Notes: generated from the letters alone by a model not told the origin. 64,000 nucleotides of DNA from Chryseobacterium phocaeense (GCF_900169075.1 NZ_LT827014.1:806001-870000), one strand, 5' to 3'. Shown: positions 45,559 through 55,755, counted from the stretch's first letter. Program-made: numbers and translations.

Positions 45559-48500
45559 ATGAATGTTAAACTACGTGTATTAAGTGCTGGAGTTTTGTTC
45601 TTTGTTGGAGCACAAACCTTATCTGCACAAAAAAAAGGTAACGACACAATTTCTGAAACAAAAGAAATTGATGAAGTAGTAGTGGTTGCTTTTGGATCAC
45701 AAAAAAAGCAATCTATAGCTGGATCTGTTGGGAAAATTGACGCGAAAGAATTGGCAAACGCTCAATCAAGTAACGTTATGGGTTCGTTGTCAGGTAAAGT
45801 TGGAGGGGTTCAAATTACTACTAATTCTGGTCAGCCTGGAGATCCTCCTCAAGTTAGATTCAGAGGTTTAGGATCATTATCATCTTCTAACAATCCTCTA
45901 TATGTTGTAGACGGAATGCCTTTCGGGGGGAATATTAACTCTCTGAACAATAACGATATTGAAAATATTACGTTTCTTAAAGATGCTTCTGCTAACGCAT
46001 TGTACGGAAGTAGAGGGGCGAATGGTGTTGTTATCATCACCACCAAGAAAGGTACAAAAGGAAAAATGAATATTACCTTTGACACAAAGTTTGGTGTTAA
46101 TACTAGAGCTGTAAAGGAATATGATATTATTAAAAATCCAGGAGAATATTATGAAGTTTATTTCGAAAGATTAAGACAAAGTAATATTTTTGCTGGACAG
46201 AATTATACAACTGCTACCAACAATGCAATTAGTGATTTAATTACAGGTGGTGATGGCCTTTCTTATAATGCCTATAATGTGCCTAATGCTAATCTGATTG
46301 ATCCTTCAACAGGTAAGTTAAATCCAAATGCTAAACTTTTATATAGTGATGACTGGCAAAAAGAATTGTTTAAGCCAAGTGTTAGACAAGAGTATAATGT
46401 AGGTATTCAATCTGGTTCTGAGAAATTAAATACATACTTTTCATTAGGATATTTGAATGATGAAGGATATTTATTAAATTCTGGATTTAAAAGATTTTCT
46501 GGTCGTTCAAAAGTTGATTATCAGATAACAGATAAATTAAAGCTGAGTACGAGTTTAAATTACTCAAGAACAGATCAAGGTGCTCCAAACTCTTTATCAG
46601 GGAGTAATCAATATTCAAATTTAGTAGGCTGGTCAAGAAATATAGCTCCAATTTTTCCAATCTGGGCGAGAAATACAGACGGCAGCTTTAAATATACTTC
46701 TAATGGAGATAGAATGTTTGATTTTGGTAGTTTAACCAATCCAAATGGAATGGGTCTAGCTAGAAATTACGGAGGAGGATTAAATGCTTATGCTAAAGCT
46801 TTATTGGATCAGGTTCGAAATATAGAAGATAACATCAATGGTAGAGCTAGTCTATCATGGGATTTCTATGAGGGTTTTAATTTCACTTATAATTTTGGGG
46901 CTGACATCGTGAATGGAAACTATAATTTCTATGGAAATAATGTTGGAGGTGATTATCTTTCTCAAAACGGTACAGTAAGAACTGCAACATCAAATGAGCA
47001 AACATTTAATAACCAGCAATTATTATCTTGGAAAAAAGCATTTGGAAGTCATACTATCGATATAATGGTTGGACATGAGAGTAATGATTATACTGCTAAA
47101 ATGCTTTCAGGAACCAGATCGAATCTAGTAATACCTGGATTGACTAACGTCAGTAATGGATCCAGATTTAGTGATTTGAATGGTTATAATGATAATTATA
47201 ATGTAGAAGGTTTACTATCTAGATTAAACTATGGCTATGCAAATAAATATTTTGTTAATGCAAGCTTTAGAAGAGATGGATCTTCTGTTTTTAGTCCTGA
47301 AAATCGTTGGGGGAATTTCTTTGGTCTAGGTGCAGCCTGGATGGTTTCTAACGAAGATTTCTTAAAAGGAAACAAAATTGTTACAAGTTTAAAACTTAAA
47401 GGTAGCTACGGTGAACAAGGAAATGATGCTTTATTCTACCCAGGTACAACAAATATAAACCACAGAAGTTATTTTGGTTTCGGAAGAAATTTCAAAGCTT
47501 ATGAATCTCAATATGAAAATATTCCTGATGCTTCTGGAAATGTATCTATTGTTCAGGTTTATGAAGGTAATAAAGACTTGAAGTGGGAAACTTCTAAAAA
47601 CTTAAATACCGGTTTTGAATTAGAATTATTCAACAGAATAAATATTGATGCAGAATATTTCCAAAGAAAAGTAAGTGATTTATTATTCAACTTTCCTCTT
47701 CCTTCTTCTACTGGAACTTCATTTATCACAAGAAATATTGCTGACATGAAAAATGAAGGTTTTGAACTTAATATTTCTGCTGATGTATTAAAAGGAGAGG
47801 ATTTCAATTGGACTGTTTATGGAAATACCACATATTATAAAAATACCGTAACATCTCTTCCAAATCCATTCACTTCTGGAACATTTAGATTTGAAGAAGG
47901 AATTTCGGCATACACATTCAACTTGAGAAAATTTGCCGGAGTAAACAGTACTAATGGAAATGCTGCATGGTATAAAGATGTGAAAGATGCTAACGGGAAC
48001 GTGGTATCACAAACTACTACAGAAGTGTATGCAGATGCTACATTATATACACTTGACAAAAATGCAAACCCTAAATTTTATGGTGGTTTCGGAACCAAAT
48101 TCGGATACAAAGGAATTAATGTTTCTGTGAATTTTGGATACCAGTTTGGTGGATATATGTATGATAATATCTATGCAGGATTAATGCAGTCTGGAACCGG
48201 AGATGTTAAAAATTATCATAGAGATATCTATAATACTTGGACTTCTAACAATACTTCAGCAGCTTTACCTGCAATTGACAGATCAAGAGATAACAACATG
48301 GCTGCTTCAGATCTATTCCTAATTAAATCAGACTACATAAGTCTTGAGGATGCGGCTATTACTTACGATCTGAAAAAAGATTGGTTGCCGGATGGCCTTT
48401 CAGGTGTAACTTTCGGTGTATTTGGAACTAACCTTGCTCTTTGGTCTAAAAGAAAAGGAATGGACCCTCGTCTGGTTACAGTAGGAGACGCGTTAGGTAC

Positions 48501-48570
48501 AAATGGACAAACGCTAAACAGATATGGAGCTCAGAGAACAATCTCTTTTGGTTTAACAGTTAAATTTTAG
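45559..48570 (+). CDS. SusC/RagA family TonB-linked outer-membrane protein 2
   Basis: 1003 residues. The signal peptide MNVKLRVLSAGVLFFVGAQT resembles that of SusC 1. KEIDEVVVVAFG is the TonB-box region; then a plug with SSNVMGSLSGKVGGVQI, PLYVVDGMP and LYGSRGANGVVIITTKKG, and a barrel ending GLTVKF. As in SusC 1 there is no N-terminal CarboxypepD-like domain. The gene and its partner use A/T-rich codons compared with the polysaccharide locus. The cargo is unknown. Confidence 0.94.
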   Translation: MNVKLRVLSAGVLFFVGAQTLSAQKKGNDTISETKEIDEVVVVAFGSQKKQSIAGSVGKIDAKELANAQSSNVMGSLSGKVGGVQITTNSGQPGDPPQVRFRGLGSLSSSNNPLYVVDGMPFGGNINSLNNNDIENITFLKDASANALYGSRGANGVVIITTKKGTKGKMNITFDTKFGVNTRAVKEYDIIKNPGEYYEVYFERLRQSNIFAGQNYTTATNNAISDLITGGDGLSYNAYNVPNANLIDPSTGKLNPNAKLLYSDDWQKELFKPSVRQEYNVGIQSGSEKLNTYFSLGYLNDEGYLLNSGFKRFSGRSKVDYQITDKLKLSTSLNYSRTDQGAPNSLSGSNQYSNLVGWSRNIAPIFPIWARNTDGSFKYTSNGDRMFDFGSLTNPNGMGLARNYGGGLNAYAKALLDQVRNIEDNINGRASLSWDFYEGFNFTYNFGADIVNGNYNFYGNNVGGDYLSQNGTVRTATSNEQTFNNQQLLSWKKAFGSHTIDIMVGHESNDYTAKMLSGTRSNLVIPGLTNVSNGSRFSDLNGYNDNYNVEGLLSRLNYGYANKYFVNASFRRDGSSVFSPENRWGNFFGLGAAWMVSNEDFLKGNKIVTSLKLKGSYGEQGNDALFYPGTTNINHRSYFGFGRNFKAYESQYENIPDASGNVSIVQVYEGNKDLKWETSKNLNTGFELELFNRINIDAEYFQRKVSDLLFNFPLPSSTGTSFITRNIADMKNEGFELNISADVLKGEDFNWTVYGNTTYYKNTVTSLPNPFTSGTFRFEEGISAYTFNLRKFAGVNSTNGNAAWYKDVKDANGNVVSQTTTEVYADATLYTLDKNANPKFYGGFGTKFGYKGINVSVNFGYQFGGYMYDNIYAGLMQSGTGDVKNYHRDIYNTWTSNNTSAALPAIDRSRDNNMAASDLFLIKSDYISLEDAAITYDLKKDWLPDGLSGVTFGVFGTNLALWSKRKGMDPRLVTVGDALGTNGQTLNRYGAQRTISFGLTVKF

Positions 48571-48576
48571 AAAAAA

Positions 48577-50022
48577 ATGAAAAAGATATTTGGTATATTA
48601 TTATGTTCGACTTTAGTCCTTACAGGATGTGGTCAGGACTATTTAGATACAGATTTAGAGTCAACGATTAATAATGAACAGCTGGCAACTTCCCCTGCAG
48701 CTTTACAAGGTTTGGTTGACGGAATATATACAAGTCTTCATACTTATGGATTAGCTTCTCCGGGTAACCATGAAGATTTTGGACACAAAGGAATTCTTTC
48801 GGGAATGGATATGATGTCTAATGATATGGTACAAACAGCAAGTCATTATTTTGTTGCTTTTTATAGTTATACAGGAAGAGTACAGACATCTGCAAGATCT
48901 TTATTTGCATGGAAAGTGTATTATCAGCAAATTAAAGCTGCTAATAATGTAATTACTGCAATTGAAGAAAATGGAATTACTCCAGAAAATAAATCTATGT
49001 ATGGACAGGCTTTAGCTATAAGAGGTTATGGTTATTTTATGCTAGCTAGAATCTTTGGACCTACTTATGTTGGAAATACTTCAGCAGCATGTGTTCCTCT
49101 TTATACAAAAGCCTCTCTTGAAGGAAAGCCACGTGCAACAGTTGGTGAAGTATACTCCCAAATTACTGCAGATTTATTAAAAGCTATTGATAACTTAGAT
49201 GGTTTTTCAAGAATTAATAAAGAGAAAATTAATAAGAATGTTGCTCAAGCATTTTTAGCAGAGGTTTCTTTAGAAATGGGGAACTATGCTCAAGCTGCTT
49301 CAATGGCTAATCTTGCAAGACAGTCATTTACTCAGCCTACAGAAGCTCAATGGAAAGATGGATTTTATGATTTAGATTCAAATCCGGATATCATGTGGGG
49401 AGGGATAATAACATCCGAGACATCTTCTTTCGTTGCTAGTTTCTTTGCACACTTTGATAATACAGATCCATCTGGGTACGCTGGAGGATTAGGTATTTAT
49501 AAGTCTATAGATAAAAGATTATATGATATTATTCCTGCTACAGATTATAGAAAATCTGTATATCAGGCATCCAATAATGCTGCACCTTATAATGTGCCAA
49601 AATATGCTAATCTTAAGTTTAGAGATCAGTCTGTTGGTAATGGCGGAGATTATGTTTATATGAGAGCTTCTGAAATGTATTATATTGAAGCTGAGGCATT
49701 GGCAAAATTAGGAAATGAGGCACAGGCGAAAACCTTATTAAGTCAAATTACTGTATTAAGAGATCCAAGTTATACGGTAACTGCTTCAGGAAGTGCTCTT
49801 ATTAATGAAATTATTCTTCAAAAGAGAATTGAATTATGGGGTGAAGGTTGTGCTTGGTTTGATATGAAGAGATTAGGTGTTGCACTAACAAGAGACTACG
49901 CCGGAACGAATCATAATCTTTTAGTAGGTAAATTAAATATTCCTGCGGGAGATCCAAGATTTACTTTCCAGATTCCACAATCTGAAATACTAGCTAACCC
50001 GGATGTTACGCAAAATCCATAA
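48577..50022 (+). CDS. SusD/RagB family nutrient-binding lipoprotein 2
   Basis: A 481-residue SusD with a lipoprotein signal (LVLTGCGQDYLD, Cys near 18), helical repeats (QALAIRGYGYFMLARIF, AQAFLAEVSLEMGNYAQAA) and the C-terminal RIELWGEGCAWFDMKRLG block. It starts 6 bases after susC 2. A 12-base-stem terminator follows the gene, so this is a simple two-gene operon. Confidence 0.93.
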   Translation: MKKIFGILLCSTLVLTGCGQDYLDTDLESTINNEQLATSPAALQGLVDGIYTSLHTYGLASPGNHEDFGHKGILSGMDMMSNDMVQTASHYFVAFYSYTGRVQTSARSLFAWKVYYQQIKAANNVITAIEENGITPENKSMYGQALAIRGYGYFMLARIFGPTYVGNTSAACVPLYTKASLEGKPRATVGEVYSQITADLLKAIDNLDGFSRINKEKINKNVAQAFLAEVSLEMGNYAQAASMANLARQSFTQPTEAQWKDGFYDLDSNPDIMWGGIITSETSSFVASFFAHFDNTDPSGYAGGLGIYKSIDKRLYDIIPATDYRKSVYQASNNAAPYNVPKYANLKFRDQSVGNGGDYVYMRASEMYYIEAEALAKLGNEAQAKTLLSQITVLRDPSYTVTASGSALINEIILQKRIELWGEGCAWFDMKRLGVALTRDYAGTNHNLLVGKLNIPAGDPRFTFQIPQSEILANPDVTQNP

Positions 50023-50080
50023 GGATTGCTATAAAGCTATTCTTCTTGAAAAGATTGATTAGTTTATTAAAAATATATTT

Positions 50081-50118
50081 AAATCAGAGTAGGAGTTTTC
50101 TACTCTGATTTTGTTTTT
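50081..50118 (+). terminator. Intrinsic terminator of the second susCD operon
   Basis: AAATCAGAGTAG (50081-50092), seven-base loop, CTACTCTGATTT (50100-50111), then TTGTTTTTT. A perfect 12-base stem, 58 bases after the susD stop. Confidence 0.88.
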
Positions 50119-50146
50119 TACACACCTTAATTTTGCATATTAATCT

Positions 50147-50167
50147 CCTGCGAAGGCAGGGTTTTTT
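50147..50167 (+). terminator. Small hairpin with T-run upstream of the porin gene
   Basis: CCTGC (50147-50151), loop GAAG, GCAGG (50156-50160), then GTTTTTT. It lies 12 bases after a promoter-like TAATTTTG (50128-50135), so a transcript from there would stop at once. A second -7 box follows at 50184. It is either a backup terminator or an attenuator. Confidence 0.4.
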
Positions 50168-50183
50168 ATTTCCTTTTATTTCT

Positions 50184-50191
50184 TATTTTTG
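50184..50191 (+). promoter_or_regulatory. Candidate -7 element of the porin-bshC unit
   Basis: TATTTTTG, 53 bases before the ATG at 50245. No good -33 element is seen at the right distance. Confidence 0.4.
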
Positions 50192-50244
50192 CTGTACAAT
50201 ATCAATACACAAACCATTCGGTTTTTGAACAATATAATCAACGC

Positions 50245-52182
50245 ATGAAGTACATCCTTTTCATAATAATCTTCTTCGGTTTTGTCTCGAAGGCCCAGGT
50301 AGTCAATAAAACAGACAACAAAAGCCCGCAAAAAGAAGAAGACACCCTTGTCATAGACACAGGGAAAAAAGATTCCCTGAAAATCTTTAAACCTACCATT
50401 AACGATTATCAGTATCAGACCCAGTTTTCTGAGAAGAAAATTTTTGATACGGTGCTGACTTTCGACAAAACCCATATTTTTTCGCAGTATAACAATACAG
50501 ATAACTTTGGGAGAGCCCAAGTAGCCAATATCGGGGCAGGATTCAACCCTTTGGTGTATGAAGTAAATCCGGAGCAGAACCTGTCTTTACTGCCTTCCAA
50601 CAAGGCATATATGATCATTGGTGCTGATGATGTAAAGTATTATGATGTAAAGACACCTACCGCAACTTTCATTTATCATACAGCCATGAAGAACGGGGCA
50701 GCTTTGAATTCCACCTATACGCAGAATATCGGGAAAAGATTCAATTTTGCGATTAATTATATGGGGCTACGTTCACAGGGGTTTTATAGAAATTCCCTGG
50801 CATCCAACAACAATACGCTGTTTTCGGGACATTATGTTTCCAAAAGTGGAAATTATGAACTGTTTGCGCATTATCTTCACCAGAACGTCAACAATCAGGA
50901 AAGCGGAGGGATCACAGAAGATGAACTGTTTCAGAATGGTGACAGCAACTACAGAAATAGGCAGAATGCACAGGTGTATCTGGCTTCTTCAAGCTCCCAG
51001 TTTTCCTACAGAAGATACTATCTGAGTCATCAGTTTACCCCGTTCAATTCGGAAAAATTTCCTTTCAGCATAAGACATACCCTTTCTCATCAGGGGAATA
51101 AATATTTTTACAATCAGAGTGCACTGGAACCTTACTGGTTTGATAATGTTTCAGAGGTCAATTCAGGATTTCCATTGACTACAAAAAAATATTCAGACAA
51201 CTTCAGCAACACAGTAAGTCTTGTTTTCAACAATGAAAGATTCAAGCTTGATGGAGGGGTGAGATACCAGATGCTGAAATTTGGAGTCAGAGATCTGGCT
51301 GTAGTGAACGGGACAGAATTGCCTGGTGAACTTAAAGAAAACAGAATTGGAGCTGTTGGAAACCTTCAGATTAAACTTTGGGATAAGTTCCAGCTTAAAT
51401 CTTTTCTGGAATTTTCAAACGGAAGCCAGTTCGGAAGTTATCTGAGAACAGCCAACAATATTAAGTTTGAGCCCATAAAAGATTATTTTGTGAATGCAAA
51501 AGTAAACTTCCAGAGTGCTTATCCTTCCTTTAATTATCTTTTAAATACCTCTGTTTACCATAAATACAATTATCATCTGGAGGACGCCAAAAACCAGGCA
51601 GTCACTGAGATTGGAGGAAGTGTCAATCTGAAATGGTTTAAAACAGAAATTTTTGCCAATTACTTCAGAATAGATAACTATACGTACATCAACAGTGAAG
51701 GAGCACCGATACAGAGCAGCAGCTCACTGAACATTTCCCAGATTGGTGGTGATGCAACGTTCAGCTTTGGAAAGTTCCACCTGAATACAAGACTTCATTT
51801 CCAGAATGCCCTCACGAATAAAGAGCTTCTTCCTATGCCAGGCTTTATCGGAAGAGCCAATTTCTTCTTCCAGAGCAAAGCATTTAAAGATGCTGCAGAG
51901 TTACAGATGGGAGTGAAAGTGTACTATTTTTCAAAATTTGCTTCAAGAGAATATTTCCCGATCCTGAACGAGTATATCCTTCCAAGAGCAGATTCATTCT
52001 CCATAGGAGGGCAGCCTATCGCCGATCTTTATATTAATATGAAGGTGAAAAAAATGTTCTTCTACGTAGAAGGACAGCAGATAGGAACGGTAATCTCCAA
52101 CAATAAAGCCTACGCATTTCCACATTATCCTGTTTATGATTTCAGGCTGAACATCGGAATTGTGTGGTATTTGTTCAACTAA
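50245..52182 (+). CDS. Putative outer-membrane beta-barrel porin
   Basis: 645 residues with a signal peptide (MKYILFIIIFFGFVSKAQ). A polar linker rich in Lys and Asp (about 20-50) is followed by many amphipathic strands ending in VWYLFN, with a terminal aromatic. The repeated 'YNQSALEPYW', 'FSNTVSLVFNNERF' type strands fit the putative porin family found across Bacteroidota next to bshC or other housekeeping genes. No TonB box or plug is seen, so passive diffusion or a structural role is likely. Confidence 0.75.
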   Translation: MKYILFIIIFFGFVSKAQVVNKTDNKSPQKEEDTLVIDTGKKDSLKIFKPTINDYQYQTQFSEKKIFDTVLTFDKTHIFSQYNNTDNFGRAQVANIGAGFNPLVYEVNPEQNLSLLPSNKAYMIIGADDVKYYDVKTPTATFIYHTAMKNGAALNSTYTQNIGKRFNFAINYMGLRSQGFYRNSLASNNNTLFSGHYVSKSGNYELFAHYLHQNVNNQESGGITEDELFQNGDSNYRNRQNAQVYLASSSSQFSYRRYYLSHQFTPFNSEKFPFSIRHTLSHQGNKYFYNQSALEPYWFDNVSEVNSGFPLTTKKYSDNFSNTVSLVFNNERFKLDGGVRYQMLKFGVRDLAVVNGTELPGELKENRIGAVGNLQIKLWDKFQLKSFLEFSNGSQFGSYLRTANNIKFEPIKDYFVNAKVNFQSAYPSFNYLLNTSVYHKYNYHLEDAKNQAVTEIGGSVNLKWFKTEIFANYFRIDNYTYINSEGAPIQSSSSLNISQIGGDATFSFGKFHLNTRLHFQNALTNKELLPMPGFIGRANFFFQSKAFKDAAELQMGVKVYYFSKFASREYFPILNEYILPRADSFSIGGQPIADLYINMKVKKMFFYVEGQQIGTVISNNKAYAFPHYPVYDFRLNIGIVWYLFN

Positions 52183-52195
52183 AAGCTATACCAGG

Positions 52196-53782
52196 TTGAA
52201 AACAATAGACAAATTATCATTTAACGATATAGAAAGCATCCCTCAGTTGGTGAAAGATTTTTTGAACCATAAAATTGAGGGTTTTGAAAACAATACCTTT
52301 TCTTTAGATCACTTTAAAGATCAGATCCATCTTAAGCAGAATTCGTTTTCGGAAGAGCAGAGACAGACCTTGTCAGATGTCCTGGAACAGCAGCTTTCAG
52401 GGCTTAGCCTTTCCTCGAAACAGAAAGAAAATCTTGAGAATTTAAAACAGCAGAATACATTTACGATTACTACCGGACATCAGCTCAATCTGTTTTCCGG
52501 GCCTGTATTCTTTGTCTATAAAATTTTGCAGACCATTAAAACCTGTAGCTATCTGAAGGAAAATTTCCCGGATTTTAATTTTGTCCCGGTATACTGGATG
52601 GCTTCGGAAGATCATGATTTTGCAGAGATCAATCATTTTAAGACTGAAAATAATTATTATGAGATCAATGAAAAATCCGGTGGTCCGGTAGGAAGAATTA
52701 CAGTCAGTGATACCTTTTTCATTTCAGAATTCGAGAAAGAGTTTAAAGATTCTGTCTTTGGAACAGAACTTATCCTGATGATGAAAGAAGCCTATAAAGT
52801 TGGAAATTCATTAACTGCGGCTATAAAAATTCTGGTCAACAGGCTTTTCTCAGATTTCGGATTACTGATTATAGACGGTGATGCGAAGGAATTAAAGAAT
52901 CAGGTCAAAGAAATTTTCAGAGATGAATTGTTAAACTTCAGTCTGCAGAAAAATTCAAGGGAAAAAGTAGATTTTTTAACGAAAAAATACGGTAAAGTTC
53001 AGGTCAATCCACGTGAAATTAATCTTTTCTACCTTTCCGAAACCAGGGACCGGATTGATTTTGACGGTGAAAAATATATCGCGGTAGATACAGATAAAAA
53101 ATTTAGCCGCGAAGAAATCTTAGGTGAGCTGGAAAATAATCCCGAAAAATTTAGTCCGAATGCCCTGATGCGTCCTGTTTTTCAGGAGAAAGTACTCCCA
53201 AATCTTTCTTATATCGGAGGAAATGCAGAGATTATGTACTGGCTGGAACTCAAAGACTATTTTAAATCACTTGATATTCCTTTTCCGATTTTGATTCCAA
53301 GGAACTCCATGCTTTTTATCAAAGAAAAAACAGTTGGTAAAATTGAAAAACTGGATCTGAACATTCAGGATTTCTTCGGAAACTTTACGGCAATCACCAA
53401 TCAGAAGATTTTAAAAGACAGCAGCGTGTTATCCTTGCTTGATGATAAAGAAACTCTTCTGGAAAAAGGTTTTTCAGAACTGAAAGCCATCGCAGAAACC
53501 ACAGAACGTTCATTCGGAAATATGGTAAAAGCGGAAGAAGTAAGACAGCTGAAATCATTTAAAAGAATGAAAAAACGTCTGCTGCATGCTGAGAAAATAA
53601 AACAGGGCGAGCTGCTTGAAAGGCTTGAGAAATTATTTTTAGATGTTCATCCTTCAAAAACCTGGCAGGAAAGAGTCTATAATTTTAGTGTATTCTTTTC
53701 GGATTACGGATATTCATGGCTTGAAAATTGTTGGGAGGAAATGGTGGTTCAAGAATCAAAATTAATAATTGTTGCCATTTAA
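52196..53782 (+). CDS. bshC: Bacillithiol biosynthesis cysteine-adding enzyme BshC
   Basis: The motif ITTGHQLNLFSGPVFFVYKI and the ending SVFFSDYGYSWLE are typical of BshC, which ligates cysteine to GlcN-malate in the last step of bacillithiol synthesis. The TTG at 52196 ((M)KTIDKLSF) is chosen; the frame runs to an ATG at 52160 that would overlap the porin gene by 23 bases and add a non-conserved head. From TTG the length is 528, as in the family. A coiled region (about 405-480) is present. The bshA and bshB genes are not in this window. Confidence 0.9.
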   Translation: MKTIDKLSFNDIESIPQLVKDFLNHKIEGFENNTFSLDHFKDQIHLKQNSFSEEQRQTLSDVLEQQLSGLSLSSKQKENLENLKQQNTFTITTGHQLNLFSGPVFFVYKILQTIKTCSYLKENFPDFNFVPVYWMASEDHDFAEINHFKTENNYYEINEKSGGPVGRITVSDTFFISEFEKEFKDSVFGTELILMMKEAYKVGNSLTAAIKILVNRLFSDFGLLIIDGDAKELKNQVKEIFRDELLNFSLQKNSREKVDFLTKKYGKVQVNPREINLFYLSETRDRIDFDGEKYIAVDTDKKFSREEILGELENNPEKFSPNALMRPVFQEKVLPNLSYIGGNAEIMYWLELKDYFKSLDIPFPILIPRNSMLFIKEKTVGKIEKLDLNIQDFFGNFTAITNQKILKDSSVLSLLDDKETLLEKGFSELKAIAETTERSFGNMVKAEEVRQLKSFKRMKKRLLHAEKIKQGELLERLEKLFLDVHPSKTWQERVYNFSVFFSDYGYSWLENCWEEMVVQESKLIIVAI

Positions 53783-53801
53783 TTTTAAAGAAGTATTTTT
53801 G
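53772..53801 (+). promoter_or_regulatory. Promoter of the LysM protein gene
   Basis: TTG (53772-53774), 19 bases, then TATTTTTG (53794-53801), a full match to the Bacteroidota pattern, overlapping the last codons of bshC. The ATG at 53821 follows 19 bases later. Confidence 0.7.
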
Positions 53802-53820
53802 TAAATTATAATTATCGAGT

Positions 53821-55755
53821 ATGATAAAGAGGTTTTTTATTCTATCCAGTTTATGTATGGTTTTGGGTGCATCTGCCCAGAGCTCGCACACCGTTGTAAA
53901 AGGAGATAATCCATATAATATTGCAAAAAAATACGGGATAACTGTAGATGAATTGTTAAAGCTGAACCCCAAATACAAAGACGGTAAGCTGGCTATAGGA
54001 GATGTGGTTACGGTGAAAGCTGAGAAACAAGCCGCAACTGTTTCCAAACCTGCTGTTGTTGAAAAAGCAAAACCCAATTATGGAGGTGTTCAGGTGGGAA
54101 AAATTATCCTGCAGCCTAAACAGACCATTTACGGAATTACAAAACAATATCGTATCTCTGAAACAGATCTCAGAAAACTGAATCCGGATTTGGATAACCA
54201 TAGAAAAATTGGCGACGAAATCGTTCTGCCTCTGGAAAGCATCAAAAAATATGGCGACCAGCAGGCCGTACCTGTTGCAACCACTAAGCCGATGGAAACT
54301 CATGTAGAGACACCAGCAGTTGCTCAGGCAGATGGAGAAACCTATGTGATCCAGTCAAAAGATAATTATTACAGAATTACAAAACAGTTTGGAATCAGCC
54401 AGCAGGAACTTTACGCCTTAAATCCGGGATTGGAGGAAAAAGGACTGAAGCCCGGCGAAACCATCAAAGTAAAAAGAATAAAAACGGATACATCTGTTGA
54501 GGCAGTAAATCCGAAAACCAAAATAGATTCAGGGAACGAAAGATCTTCCAGCACACCGGCACCGGTTGCAGCATCGGATGATTACGTAACTTATACCGTT
54601 CAGCAGGGAGATACTGTATTCTCCATTGTGAATAAATTCGGAGTTTCCATTGATGAATTGATCGCACTGAACCCGGATCTTTCCAAAGGACTGAAAACCG
54701 GTATGGTTCTGAAGATCAGAAAGCAGGATCCTGTCTATGTGAAGAAAAGCGGTGATGCATTAAGCGTTGTGCTGATGCTTCCTTTCGGATACAGTACCAA
54801 TGAAACCCAGTATAGAGCAATGGCGCTGGATTTCCTTACCGGAGCCAAACTGGCCATCGAAAGAAATGCAAGAGGAGGTCAAAAGCTGGATATTAAAATT
54901 GTGGATTCCGGAAACGAAGCTTCATTTAAAAACTCAATGTCGCAGATCAATCCTGAAAATACAGACCTGATCATTGGTCCATTCTTTAAATCAAACGTAA
55001 TTGACGTTCTTGATTTCACAAAAAATCAGAAAATTCCTGTGGTGGCGCCGTTTGCCAACTCACCGGAACTCTATAATTACAGCAACCTGATCATCGTGGA
55101 AACCAATGACCAGACCTATGCGGATAAAATTGTAGATGAAGTAAAAGCTGTTTATTCCGATCAGAAAATCTATGTGGTAGCGGACAGCAAAAAGGAAATT
55201 GCAAGCTATATCAAAGGAGGTCTGGAAAAAGCGGTTAAAAATCCAAATATCATCATCGTGAATTCTCCGGCAGAAATTCAGCTGGATCAGAATATGATGA
55301 CAGGACAGTCTGCTCCGGTTATTGCGATTCTGGCCAGCGACAACGATGCTGCAGGCGAAGCTTTTGCCAATAAAGTCATTGCGCTTTCCAAAGAAGTTCA
55401 GGGCGTAAAAGCATTCAGTATGTATTATTCTCCGACTTTTGAAAAGAAGGTGGATGATCTGAGCCAGGCAAGCCTTGTGTATCTGATGGATAGAAAAATC
55501 AATACAGACGGGAATTTTGAAAAAGAAATCCTGGCTGCGTATAAAAATAAATACTGTAAAACTCCTCCTAAATATGCCATTGTTGGTTTTGATGTCGTGA
55601 ATGATATGCTGACCAGAGAAAACAGAAAAGGTGAGATCTTTAAGCAGATGAATAAAGTGCAGACCCAGCTTGCTACCAAGTTTGAGTTTGTAAAATCTAA
55701 AGCAAACGGAGCTTACGTAAATACCGGATACCGGGTGATCAGGTTAGTTCCTTAA
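53821..55755 (+). CDS. LysM-repeat protein with LppC-like periplasmic binding domain
   Basis: 644 residues. After a signal peptide (to about 19, ASAQ) come four LysM domains, near 21-66, 85-138, 172-219 and 256-302, each with the KGD/QGDT...I..KYGI...EL..LNP pattern. The C-terminal half (about 312-640) has a type I periplasmic-binding-protein fold (VVLMLPFGYSTNETQYR, IIGPFFKSNVIDVLDFTKNQ) like LppC/YraM or amino-acid-binding proteins. It likely binds peptidoglycan and senses or stimulates its synthesis. Ligand binding is inferred only. Confidence 0.85.
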   Translation: MIKRFFILSSLCMVLGASAQSSHTVVKGDNPYNIAKKYGITVDELLKLNPKYKDGKLAIGDVVTVKAEKQAATVSKPAVVEKAKPNYGGVQVGKIILQPKQTIYGITKQYRISETDLRKLNPDLDNHRKIGDEIVLPLESIKKYGDQQAVPVATTKPMETHVETPAVAQADGETYVIQSKDNYYRITKQFGISQQELYALNPGLEEKGLKPGETIKVKRIKTDTSVEAVNPKTKIDSGNERSSSTPAPVAASDDYVTYTVQQGDTVFSIVNKFGVSIDELIALNPDLSKGLKTGMVLKIRKQDPVYVKKSGDALSVVLMLPFGYSTNETQYRAMALDFLTGAKLAIERNARGGQKLDIKIVDSGNEASFKNSMSQINPENTDLIIGPFFKSNVIDVLDFTKNQKIPVVAPFANSPELYNYSNLIIVETNDQTYADKIVDEVKAVYSDQKIYVVADSKKEIASYIKGGLEKAVKNPNIIIVNSPAEIQLDQNMMTGQSAPVIAILASDNDAAGEAFANKVIALSKEVQGVKAFSMYYSPTFEKKVDDLSQASLVYLMDRKINTDGNFEKEILAAYKNKYCKTPPKYAIVGFDVVNDMLTRENRKGEIFKQMNKVQTQLATKFEFVKSKANGAYVNTGYRVIRLVP

